This document shows positions 6,205 to 13,766 of a stretch of DNA of 15,149 nt, one piece after another. Both the position numbers and the translations under genes were made by a program. Every line of letters begins with the position of its first letter. The first letter of the stretch is position 1. The notes beneath the pieces are model-generated. The model was not told the DNA's origin, searched no databases, and saw nothing but the letters and a program-made list of their open reading frames with translations. Source of the stretch: Lachnospiraceae bacterium UBA3814 (GTDB taxonomy: Bacteria; Bacillota; Clostridia; Lachnospirales; Lachnospiraceae); assembly GCA_002368575.1 (NCBI GenBank), contig DFEA01000020.1, positions 1 to 15,149 on the forward strand, given 5' to 3'.

Positions 6205-7284
6205 CTACAGATAACGGTAAATTTCGTGCTTTTGAAGTGAAATATCTATTATCCATTCACAGAGATCCCCAAAGGATTTCCCTATGGCGGCTGCCTCCTG
6301 GGGGATAAGGCTTGTAGGCGTCATCCCCGGAAGTGTGTTTGCCTCAAGGCAGTACACCTCTCCCTCCCCGTTCACTATGAAATCCATTCTAGCATAGGTC
6401 TTTATCTCCAAAGCGTTAAAGGCCTTTACCGCAGCCTCCTGTATCCTCTCCGTAAGCTCCTTTGGGATGTCCGCGGGACAGGTCTCCACCGTGGCCCCCG
6501 CCTCGTACTTGTTTTTATAATCATAAAACCCGCTCTTAGGGGCTATCTCCACCACCGGAAGCGCCATCCCCTCTATCACACAGTCCGTAAATTCCCTGCC
6601 CTGTATATATTTTTCCACAAGCACCTTTTTTTCGTAGGAGAAGGCACCCTTAAGCGCGCTTTTATATTCCTCCATGGTTTTTACTATGTATACACCAACA
6701 CTGGAGCCTCCGCTGTTTACCTTTACCACACAGGGAAACTCGGGCTCATAATCCTCGTTTTCATCCCTGAGGACATGATACTCGGGCGTCCTTATCCCGT
6801 TTGCGAAAAAAATATGCTTGCTCAGGGCCTTATCCATTGCAAGGGCGGAGCTTAAGGAATCGGTACCGGTGTATTTTATCCCGCACAGGTCAAAGGCGGC
6901 CTGTATCTTTCCGTTTTCGCCGCAGTCGCCGTGAAGAGCCATGAAAACAATGTCGGAGAGACGGCACAGCTCAAGCACGTTCTGTCCGAAGAACTCTCCC
7001 GACCTTCTTACCTCTCTTAAGGCCTTGACCTCTGAAATGTCGAGCTTTCTGCTCTTTCCCGGAAGCTCTCTTCCGTCTGAGGCGTCAAATTCCGGGATCT
7101 CTCCGAACCAGTCTATATCCCTGTCGAAAATGTCAGCCGTCACCTCACCCCGGTAGCCCATGAACACATCAAGGATGATCACCTTATGTCCTCTGTCCTT
7201 AAGCGCCTCAAAAACCTTGCTCCCCGAAACCAGGGAAACATCCCTCTCAGTACTCAGTCCTCCGCATAATACTATTATCTTCAT
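6205..7284 (-). CDS. ddl: D-alanine--D-alanine ligase
   Basis: ATP-grasp enzyme of 359 residues joining two D-Ala molecules for peptidoglycan. Seen: CGGLSTERDVSLVSG (7-21), LHGDCGENGKIQAA (118-130), YTGTDSLSSALAMDK (138-152), the glycine-rich loop KVNSGGSSVGV (188-198), EKYIQGRE (224-231), YDYKNKY (254-260), ARMDF (298-302) and the metal-binding EANTLPGMT (314-322). The Tyr-containing omega-loop motif is that of D-Ala:D-Ala ligases and does not suggest a D-lactate (Van-type) specificity. An extension near 45-105 makes it the longer Ddl form. The start is the ATG at 7284, with AGGAG six bases upstream; a further-upstream in-frame TTG at 7308 lacks a well-placed SD. Gaps are 26 bp from the lipoprotein gene before it and 16 bp to murF after it, so co-transcription is likely. 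Confidence 0.96.
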   Translation of the reverse strand: MKIIVLCGGLSTERDVSLVSGSKVFEALKDRGHKVIILDVFMGYRGEVTADIFDRDIDWFGEIPEFDASDGRELPGKSRKLDISEVKALREVRRSGEFFGQNVLELCRLSDIVFMALHGDCGENGKIQAAFDLCGIKYTGTDSLSSALAMDKALSKHIFFANGIRTPEYHVLRDENEDYEPEFPCVVKVNSGGSSVGVYIVKTMEEYKSALKGAFSYEKKVLVEKYIQGREFTDCVIEGMALPVVEIAPKSGFYDYKNKYEAGATVETCPADIPKELTERIQEAAVKAFNALEIKTYARMDFIVNGEGEVYCLEANTLPGMTPTSLIPQEAAAIGKSFGDLCEWIIDISLQKHEIYRYL

Positions 7285-7310
7285 CAGCCTCTCCTCATCA
7301 TAAATCAAGT

Positions 7311-8921
7311 TTATCTGTTTGTTCTTGAAATATAAACATCCGCCAGTCCGTTCAGTATGAAAAGGACCGGAGGCGCTTCTCCTTCCTCTGTCAGAGCATC
7401 CGCCTCTCCCTCAGGGCTCATACCGTACAGGTATGAGAGCGACCTCTCCGCGGCCTGCACATACACAACGCTCTGACTTATACAGTTTGCAAGGATCGCT
7501 GTCCTTGCCCTTTCCAACATCTCCTTTGTGAGCTCACCCTTCCGCGACAGCGCTGTACTGTAATGATCCCACTCCCTTGCAAGGATGAGTGCTCTGTCAA
7601 GCAGCGCTCTCATCAGCCTGTCCGAAAGCTCCCTTCCGGTCTTATACTGTGTTGTAAGATAAGCGATGCTCCCCTCGGCCACCCCAAAGGGCAGTGGCCC
7701 GGCTCCGGAAAAGACAGCCTCAATATCCCCGTTAAGCCATTCCTCCGCGACAGCCCTGTATTTTTTTTCGCCCGTAAGCCTGTAAAGCTGTGCCGCGGCA
7801 TAAAACCGCAAGGCCCCGGGCCCTTCCTCCGTATCCTCACTGTCCTCAAAAAGCTTTTCGGCCTCAGAAAAGAGCTCCATAGCCTTCTTCCCCTTTTCCC
7901 GGCCTTCGTTTTCGTCTATGCTCCTGATATCCCCGGCATATTCCGAAAGCAGGGCGCTCATTATATAGTCGTCCCCGCTGTCCCAATCCTTATCATCATT
8001 TAAGCTCTCCTCTCGGGTGCTTAAGAGCATCTCCAGATGATCACCTGACAGCTCAAGCGTCTCCGGCAGCGGCTTTTCCTCTCCGTCCTCCGTAAGGTGC
8101 TTGTTTTCAAAGAATTCAAAGGACAGAAGCAGGTCGGCCGTCTGTTTATACAGTCCTCTGCGTGCCTCCCTGTCACTGTATGCTCCGCTGTCCATGCCTG
8201 AACGCTCCTCATTCTCCGAAAGCCGCGTCATGTGCTTTTTAAGAAGTTCCCGGTAGTAGCTTTCCTCTATCCTGAAGGGCCCGCTTTTCGCATAGAGGAC
8301 GGGATCCTCTCCCTCCCCTCCGGCACGGAAACAGGCGATGTAATATTCGCCCTCACTGTCAAGCTCAGAGAAATCCCCTGAAAACACCCTGATACTGTCA
8401 TCTTCCGCTGCCTTCCGACTTTTGTCTTTGTTTTCCTCATAAGATTCTCCGGGGACATTGTCCCTGTCTGACCCGCTTTCCGGTTTTTCTCTCTCAGCAC
8501 CTCCTGTAGTTTCCGCCCGGCTGTCTCCCGTCTCTTCCGTAAGCTCTCCTGTATACACGGCGTTTTCCGTATTGCTGTCCGTAATTTCAAAGCTCAGGCT
8601 CCCGGAAACCGAATCCTCTGCGTTTCTTACAACGAGCGTAAATTCCTTATTGCCCCCCGGCTCAAAGCCGGCAGTACACAGGACCAAAGGCTCTGCCTGC
8701 TCACCGCTTTCTTCCTCAGGCTCCGTGCCGCCCTTCTCCCTGCTTTCGCGGTAACGGGCCATGGTATCGGTTATTTCGGAAAGAAGCTCTGCCTTTGTTC
8801 GTCCGTCTGTAACGGTATCCTCCCTCTCCCTGTGTGCGCATCCCGAAAGCAGTATCCCCGGTATGAGCGAGAGCATAATAAGCCGTCCCGCCCGCCGTCT
8901 CAGAGCCTGCAATATTCCCAT
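7311..8921 (-). CDS. lipoprotein with Ig-like (CelD_N-type) domain and GH9-like helical region, apparently non-catalytic
   Basis: A 536-residue secreted lipoprotein. The signal peptide has an RRR n-region, a hydrophobic core and the lipobox LLSGC (Cys28). After an acidic linker, residues ~80-220 resemble the N-terminal Ig-like domain of family 9 glycoside hydrolases (FEPGGNKEFTLVV, then VFSGDFSELDSEGEYYIACF and GPFRIEESYYRELL), interrupted by an acidic Glu/Ser/Asp-rich insert at ~130-175. The remainder is helical with GH9-like landmarks: RFYAAAQLYRLTGEKKY (372-388) and a terminal SLSYLYGMSPEG (494-505), comparable to the usual LxYLLGxNPxG. The catalytic landmarks of GH9 (DAGD, the HHR-containing segment and the C-terminal Asp/Glu acid region) are not visible, so it is probably a binding or structural derivative. 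Start: the ATG at 8921 has GAGGG eight bases upstream; the ATG at 8934-8936, overlapping the preceding gene, lacks an SD. The GH9 link is by pattern only. Confidence 0.62.
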   Translation of the reverse strand: MGILQALRRRAGRLIMLSLIPGILLSGCAHREREDTVTDGRTKAELLSEITDTMARYRESREKGGTEPEEESGEQAEPLVLCTAGFEPGGNKEFTLVVRNAEDSVSGSLSFEITDSNTENAVYTGELTEETGDSRAETTGGAEREKPESGSDRDNVPGESYEENKDKSRKAAEDDSIRVFSGDFSELDSEGEYYIACFRAGGEGEDPVLYAKSGPFRIEESYYRELLKKHMTRLSENEERSGMDSGAYSDREARRGLYKQTADLLLSFEFFENKHLTEDGEEKPLPETLELSGDHLEMLLSTREESLNDDKDWDSGDDYIMSALLSEYAGDIRSIDENEGREKGKKAMELFSEAEKLFEDSEDTEEGPGALRFYAAAQLYRLTGEKKYRAVAEEWLNGDIEAVFSGAGPLPFGVAEGSIAYLTTQYKTGRELSDRLMRALLDRALILAREWDHYSTALSRKGELTKEMLERARTAILANCISQSVVYVQAAERSLSYLYGMSPEGEADALTEEGEAPPVLFILNGLADVYISRTNR

Positions 8922-8925
8922 TTCA

Positions 8926-10593
8926 TTATCCCTCATTTGCTTTCCGCTGACCCCTAAGCTTTTGTCTGCCTACATACAGGGTCAGAATAATAAGCAGGGT
9001 AAACCCCGATATGACAAGGGAAAGCCTCTGTGCCGCCGTTCCCCTGTACCACACCCTGACAGGTCCCGAAACTCCGTTCAGATACACCCGCAAAAGTCCG
9101 TTGCTTCCTCCGCCGTCGACCTTAAGGCTCTGCCCGTCCCCCGACATGGCACCGTAGCCCTTGTAGTAGATAAAGGGCACATCCGCATATTCCCCTGCTC
9201 CCTCCGCATACAGCGTAAGCTCGTTTTTATAGCGTTCAAACCTAAGCTCCTGTCCCCTGTCCCCGACAGCATGCCTGCTCTGCTCTATCAGCCTGTCCCT
9301 GTCCTTTACGGAAACGGGCAGCCATTCCCCGGCTATCACATTAGCGGTAAAGGGAGCATAGCTGTAATAATCGTCCGAATAATCATAAAAGCCCTGAGCA
9401 TTCCGTTCCATGACATCAAGGCCCGAAAGCGACGCCGCAAGGAAAATTCCGGCTGCCGCCGCCGCACAAAGGGATGCTTCCTTAAGCGAAAGGGCTTTGC
9501 CTGCCCGCTTTAACAGAATATATAAAAGTATCCCGTCCGAAAAGGCAAAAAGCACGGAGGCCGCTATAAAAAACCTCCAGGGAAACTGGATGAAGCCCAT
9601 CACACCCCCCAGCCTTTCCCAGGGAAAAAGCCTTGTTGACAAAAGCGCAAAAAACACCCCGAAGCAATAGAGAAGATCGGAAAAGCCGATAAGCTCACCG
9701 TCCTCCTTCCTGTCTGCAAAAAGCCTCAGCACATAAAAAAGTATGAGCCCCGTTCCCACGGAGGGAAACTCCCGGGAAAATACCGAAAAAAAGGTCCCGG
9801 CCTCATCCACGGGCTTCATCCACGGAATGCTCACCATAAATTCGGAGGATAAGAGCTGTTCAATAAGCGGCAGCCAGTAAAAGCAGCCGATCCCTGCCGT
9901 TACGAGCGCCGTAAGCGCCACCTTAAGGATGAGTGCGGGCCTGTTGATAAAGACCCTGAGCTTTATGAGGAAGACGGCCCCGCAGAGGAAAATACACATC
10001 ACAAAGCTTCCGGTGTGGCACAGTAAAAGTCCCAGAAAACCCAGTCCCAGGATATACGGCCTGTCCATCCCCATACAGAGCACGTTATATATCCCGTAGA
10101 TGACAAGGGGTATAAAGATGAACGCGGTGTATTCCCCAACAGCGGACCTTACATATATATCCTCCAGATGATAACTGCCAAGCGTTACCATAACGGCCGC
10201 AAAGACGCCTCCGTAGCGCGAGCCCGTGATGCCCCATGCGCAGTAAAAGGCGGATACATAACAAAGGATGACGCATACCGCCACGAAAATATGGTAGCTT
10301 AAGTTTATCGACACCCCGCACACCCTTAACAACGCCGGGATATACAGTAAAAGATCCGGATAGAACATTGAGCTTGCATAGCCCGCTCCCCCGAAAAAGA
10401 GCATGTTGACCTTCAGAAAGGGGCGTCCGTTCAATATCCCCTCCTTAAGGCTTTCTATCCTTAAAAGATGATATTCCAGATCATGGCCGTTTATGCAGAG
10501 CCTCGTAAAAAGCGGAGCACAGGCCACTATAAGGGTAAAGAGCGAAATAAGCAGTACTATTCTGTTTTCCTTATCCTCAAGATATTTCTTCAT
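8926..10593 (-). CDS. multi-spanning membrane protein, PTPS-related/YfhO-like (GT-C-type fold likely)
   Basis: A 555-residue integral membrane protein with roughly a dozen hydrophobic segments: the first at ~11-30, many between 97 and 390, and a last anchor at ~526-542. A soluble region of ~130 residues (393-525) lies before the last helix. The first outer loop carries GHDLEYHLLRIESLKEG (36-52), and YHLEDIYVRSAVGEY (141-155) follows; these are typical of the '6-pyruvoyl-tetrahydropterin synthase related' membrane family, which despite its name looks like GT-C glycosyltransferases with acidic loop residues. Asp38 and Glu40 would be candidate catalytic residues. Substrate unknown; lipid-linked sugar transfer to envelope material is inference. 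It starts 19 bp after the PEGA gene with no good SD (GTTTAAAAA before ATG), suggesting coupling to upstream translation, and ends 4 bp before the lipoprotein start. Confidence 0.75.
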   Translation of the reverse strand: MKKYLEDKENRIVLLISLFTLIVACAPLFTRLCINGHDLEYHLLRIESLKEGILNGRPFLKVNMLFFGGAGYASSMFYPDLLLYIPALLRVCGVSINLSYHIFVAVCVILCYVSAFYCAWGITGSRYGGVFAAVMVTLGSYHLEDIYVRSAVGEYTAFIFIPLVIYGIYNVLCMGMDRPYILGLGFLGLLLCHTGSFVMCIFLCGAVFLIKLRVFINRPALILKVALTALVTAGIGCFYWLPLIEQLLSSEFMVSIPWMKPVDEAGTFFSVFSREFPSVGTGLILFYVLRLFADRKEDGELIGFSDLLYCFGVFFALLSTRLFPWERLGGVMGFIQFPWRFFIAASVLFAFSDGILLYILLKRAGKALSLKEASLCAAAAAGIFLAASLSGLDVMERNAQGFYDYSDDYYSYAPFTANVIAGEWLPVSVKDRDRLIEQSRHAVGDRGQELRFERYKNELTLYAEGAGEYADVPFIYYKGYGAMSGDGQSLKVDGGGSNGLLRVYLNGVSGPVRVWYRGTAAQRLSLVISGFTLLIILTLYVGRQKLRGQRKANEG

Positions 10594-10612
10594 TTTTTAA
10601 ACAACTGCCGGA

Positions 10613-12259
10613 TCATTCCGTTTTGTTCAGGTCGCTGAAGGAGAAGGTGATATCGTTCCCGTCGTCCTCCACATTAATGCTGTAGCTCCTGGTCTCACAC
10701 CCGGTCCTGCTGAGGGTTATAACATGGGCCCCGGTCACCTTTGCGGTGCTTGTGGGTGCTATGCCTATGTAGCTTCCGTCAAGGTACACCTCCGCTCCCG
10801 ACGGTCCCTGCACATACAGCTTCCTTGTGGCGGTGATCACATTTGCGGAGGGCAACTGAGTATTGCCTGCGGTGCCGGATATGCCCGGTATCGTCACGCT
10901 TTGTGCGGAGCTTCCCGTACCGCTCAGCGAAGAACTCCCCGGAATACCCTGTGAAGTACTCCCCGTACTGCCCTGTGTGGAGCTTGCGGAGGATATCTGT
11001 GGTGGGGCTGAAGAGGAGCCCGACGAGCTTCCCGTGTAGGTATCGCTCAGGGTCCTGGTGCCGCTAAAGGGAGAGCCGCTGCTTCCCTGCTGCCCTTCCT
11101 CCGGGAGCTTGTCCATCTCTATATCCACATTTGCGTATTCCGACCCTATCTTGAGGCTCGTGGTCACAGGCTCATAGCCTGCTGCCTCCAGCTTTATATT
11201 ATGTATCCCGTACTCAAGAGGCACCCGTTCCTCATAATCGGTCAGCTCGCCGTCAATAAAGAGCTGCGCGTAGCCGGGCTCGATGTTGAATTCCACATGC
11301 CCTATGGCGACCTCTTCTATCTTTATCTTCCCGAGATCCAGTATTGTTTCCTTATTCCTTACTACCGTAAGGTCCTCCTGCCCCAGGTATCCCTTGTTGG
11401 TAAGCCTTACGTTTAGCTCCCCCTCAGGCACCGGAAGCAGCATATCCTCGGTTATCTGCCTTATCATCTCGGTACGGCCGTCTGTCCCTTCACCGCTCAC
11501 GGAGCCTTCCGCGTAAGCCTCCCCGGCGCCCTTGTTCCGTATCTCTATATAGCCCCCCACAAAATAGCTGTCGTTTGTGAGCCTTATATAGCCATGCCCC
11601 TTTTCCACAACAATGGAATAAATGTCCCTGTCAAGGCCCCTTACGGTAAGGGTGTCAAGGCCCGTAAGATCCATCCATTCAGCCTGTTCTCCCTCCGAGC
11701 AGATAAAAAGGTCTTCAGTAAATCTATAGGCCCTGCCGGCTATGGTGAGGATATTCTTCTTCTCGTCAGCCTCAAAATCCCTGACCCCTGAAAGCGTCCA
11801 TATCTCATTGCTCTTTTCCACCCTCTTTAAAGCATTGTCTTCGGCGGAAAAAGCGGCATTAAGGACCTCTCCGGGCTCCACCTCTCTCGCGGTTATCCCC
11901 TCTCCGAACCTGTTTAAAAATTCCGTTGTCCCGTCGTAGGAAAAAAAAGCCTCCTTATCGCTTCCGGGATCCTTAAGCGTCAGAAACCTTCCCTCGTGAT
12001 CCGCAGCTACAAGCACCCCGGTAAAGAAGGTAAGGCTCCCGTTTTCCGCAGCCCCCTCCGTAAGCTCTCCATAAGGCTGCTGCCCCGGATACTCCGCCCC
12101 CTCTGCATCGCCGTATGTATCCTCTGAAAGGCTCCCGGCGTATTCAAGGTCGCTCTGACCCTTTTTTATACCGGTCCTTCTGTATTCATTTGCGATGAGA
12201 TAAAATCCCAGCATGGTGAGTATCGCCACCAGACACGCCGGGATCAAAGCCTTTCTCAT
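10613..12259 (-). CDS. membrane-anchored PEGA-domain protein
   Basis: A 548-residue protein with a single N-terminal membrane segment (5-22, no lipobox), so the bulk is probably outside the cell. Residues ~75-310 are predominantly beta-like, with repeated G-V/L...D...LTL strands but no family I can name. A PEGA domain follows (319-382: FNIEPGYAQLFIDGE, then VPLEYGIHNIKLEAAGYEP). Next is a ~90-residue Ser/Gly/Thr-rich low-complexity linker (385-475), then a second PEGA domain (478-542: LYVQGPSGAEVYLDGSYIG, then GAHVITLSRTGCE). PEGA domains are common in surface proteins and thought to bind or scaffold the envelope. The start has GGAGG six bases upstream (12266-12270). A long hairpin ends one base before this SD, so translation could be modulated. 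Upstream is cca at 80 bp; downstream is the PTPS-related membrane gene. Confidence 0.82.
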   Translation of the reverse strand: MRKALIPACLVAILTMLGFYLIANEYRRTGIKKGQSDLEYAGSLSEDTYGDAEGAEYPGQQPYGELTEGAAENGSLTFFTGVLVAADHEGRFLTLKDPGSDKEAFFSYDGTTEFLNRFGEGITAREVEPGEVLNAAFSAEDNALKRVEKSNEIWTLSGVRDFEADEKKNILTIAGRAYRFTEDLFICSEGEQAEWMDLTGLDTLTVRGLDRDIYSIVVEKGHGYIRLTNDSYFVGGYIEIRNKGAGEAYAEGSVSGEGTDGRTEMIRQITEDMLLPVPEGELNVRLTNKGYLGQEDLTVVRNKETILDLGKIKIEEVAIGHVEFNIEPGYAQLFIDGELTDYEERVPLEYGIHNIKLEAAGYEPVTTSLKIGSEYANVDIEMDKLPEEGQQGSSGSPFSGTRTLSDTYTGSSSGSSSAPPQISSASSTQGSTGSTSQGIPGSSSLSGTGSSAQSVTIPGISGTAGNTQLPSANVITATRKLYVQGPSGAEVYLDGSYIGIAPTSTAKVTGAHVITLSRTGCETRSYSINVEDDGNDITFSFSDLNKTE

Positions 12260-12271
12260 TATTGTCCTCCA

Positions 12272-12314
12272 GTGTCAGGCACGAGCCGAGTTTACTCGAG
12301 CTCGTATCTGACAC
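12272..12314. promoter_or_regulatory. long imperfect hairpin next to the PEGA-gene Shine-Dalgarno
   Basis: GTGTCAG (12272-12278) pairs with CTGACAC (12308-12314), ACGAGC (12281-12286) with GCTCGT (12300-12305), and CGAG (12287-12290) with CTCG (12295-12298) around loop TTTA. That is 17 pairs, interrupted by a 2x2 internal loop and one bulged base. On the minus strand it ends one base before GGAGG. There is no T-tract, so attenuation by termination is not supported. Confidence 0.6.
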
Positions 12315-12320
12315 GCCAAT

Positions 12321-12348
12321 CAAGTTTGAAAGTTTGCTTTCAAACTTG
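12321..12348. other. perfect 12-bp hairpin overlapping the cca stop codon
   Basis: CAAGTTTGAAAG (12321-12332), loop TTTG, CTTTCAAACTTG (12337-12348). The cca stop codon (12340-12342) lies inside one arm. On the minus strand the sequence after it is ATTGGCG, so no T-tract follows. It may protect the upstream mRNA from 3' exonucleases or be a REP-like element. Confidence 0.6.
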
Positions 12349-13716
12349 TCCTCCGGCAGCTTCCTGCTTCCCGCCGCATAAGGCAAGGAGCCTTTCCCGG
12401 GTGTTAAGAGAGGGATCCTCAAGCACCAGATCGAGCATCCTTTTAAGCAGGGTCCCCAGCTCCCTTCCGGGCTTCATTCCGCAGGCTATCAGGTCATTCC
12501 CGTTTACCGCAAGCTCCCCTATGGTCAGACAGTCTCCGTTTTGAAGCACCCGCTCATAGGTCTCTTCAAAGCGGTCCGTCGCCTTAAGCTTTTCCTCCCT
12601 TATGTATACGCTCTGTCCCATGGTATCGCACCTTCTCACCATAAACCAGAGCGGCATAAGGTCACGCCCGATCACCGCGGCTGTTCTTCTTACGTTGGCT
12701 TCGCTGCATTCCTGCCGGTGATCATGGTATCTTACAAGGGTACAAACCCTTTTTATCGTCGCGTTATCAAATTTCAGTCTCCTGAGTACGGACTCCGCTA
12801 TACCTACGCTTACCGCAGAATGTCCCTTGAAATGATCCGTCCCGTCCTCATCCCTGGTGTGGCAGTCGGGCTTTCCCATGTCGTGAAGCAGCATCGTAAG
12901 CCTGAGGACCGTTATATCCTCTTTTGACAGCGCCTCATCAAAGGTCACCGAATACTTAAGCGTCTCTATGGTATGTATCCCCACATTGTACTGATGATGC
13001 TTATTATTCTGAGGAGTGACAAGCTCCCTGTCAAATTCCGGTAAAATAACGGCCGTTATCCCTGTTTCGCTCAGGGTCAGAAGCTTTTCCGGATGGGCGC
13101 TTGCAAGAAGCTTCAAAAGCTCCTCCCTTATCCTCTCCGCGCTTATGAGCCTTAAGCTCTCCGCCTTCTCGGGGATAGCCGAAAGTGTCCTTTCCTCGAT
13201 GGTGAAATTAAGCTGGGCCGAAAACCTGACGGCCCGCATTATCCTGAGAGCGTCCTCCGAAAACCTTTCCCCGGGATCCCCGACCGCTCTTATGAGGCGG
13301 TGTTCAAGGTCACTAAGCCCTCCGAACTCATCCACCAGGCCTCTGCGGCTGTTGTAAGCCATTGCGTTTATGGTGAAGTCCCTACGCTTAAGATCCTCCT
13401 TAAGGCTCTTTGTAAAGGTCACGTCTGAGGGATGCCTTGCGTCCTCATATTTGCCGTCAAGCCTAAAGGTAGTCACCTCAAAGCCTTTGTCCTTTATGAG
13501 TACGGTCACCGTACCGTGCTTTATTCCGGTATCGACGGTCCTTCTGAATACCGCCTTTATCTCCTCCGGCTCCGCATCTGTTGTTATATCCCAGTCTCCG
13601 GGTTCTCTTTTAAGAACAGAATCCCGTATGCAGCCCCCCACGGCCCAGGCCTCAAACCCTTTTTCCTCCAGCATGGAAATGATCTGCGCGACCTCTTTGG
13701 GAAGGTCAATATACAT
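12340..13716 (-). CDS. cca: CCA tRNA nucleotidyltransferase with HD domain
   Basis: A class II enzyme of 458 residues that adds or repairs the 3' CCA of tRNAs. Seen: GGCIRD (27-32), the metal-binding DWD (41-43), RRDFTINAM (111-119), ERFSEDALRIMRAVRFSAQL (150-169) and ISAERIREEL (191-200) of the nucleotidyltransferase and neck domains. An HD phosphohydrolase-like domain follows (HHQYNVGIHTIETL 240-253, LLHDMGKP 276-283, FKGHS 296-300, YHDH 330-333). The ATG at 13716 matches the usual family N-terminus (MxIxLP) but has no SD in place. A good GGAGG (13753-13757) lies 36 nt upstream, nine bases from an in-frame ATT at 13743, so initiation is unusual here. It lies 50 bp after ackA. Its stop codon is inside a hairpin. 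Whether it is CCA-adding or A-adding only cannot be judged by eye; CCA-adding is assumed. Confidence 0.94.
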   Translation of the reverse strand: MYIDLPKEVAQIISMLEEKGFEAWAVGGCIRDSVLKREPGDWDITTDAEPEEIKAVFRRTVDTGIKHGTVTVLIKDKGFEVTTFRLDGKYEDARHPSDVTFTKSLKEDLKRRDFTINAMAYNSRRGLVDEFGGLSDLEHRLIRAVGDPGERFSEDALRIMRAVRFSAQLNFTIEERTLSAIPEKAESLRLISAERIREELLKLLASAHPEKLLTLSETGITAVILPEFDRELVTPQNNKHHQYNVGIHTIETLKYSVTFDEALSKEDITVLRLTMLLHDMGKPDCHTRDEDGTDHFKGHSAVSVGIAESVLRRLKFDNATIKRVCTLVRYHDHRQECSEANVRRTAAVIGRDLMPLWFMVRRCDTMGQSVYIREEKLKATDRFEETYERVLQNGDCLTIGELAVNGNDLIACGMKPGRELGTLLKRMLDLVLEDPSLNTRERLLALCGGKQEAAGGQV

Positions 13717-13766
13717 ACGGGATCTTTTTTGATCTGAATAAATGATAGATATCCTCCGTCCGGCAG

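Noticed and set aside
6205..7284. Van-type D-Ala:D-Lac ligase (glycopeptide resistance)
   Set aside because: The omega-loop motif is YDYKNKY with Tyr, as in D-Ala:D-Ala ligases, and no vanH/vanX-type neighbours are present.
8922..8936. Start of the lipoprotein gene at the ATG overlapping the preceding stop
   Set aside because: No Shine-Dalgarno precedes it, while the ATG at 8921 has GAGGG at eight bases and gives a normal lipoprotein signal peptide. The longer form cannot be fully excluded.
7563..9670. Plus-strand open frames opposite the lipoprotein and membrane genes
   Set aside because: Shadows of well-supported minus-strand genes with signal peptide and membrane segments; no motif or SD supports them.
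12272..12348. Intrinsic terminator(s) after cca
   Set aside because: Both hairpins lack a T-tract in the minus direction, and the downstream gene follows at once with its SD.
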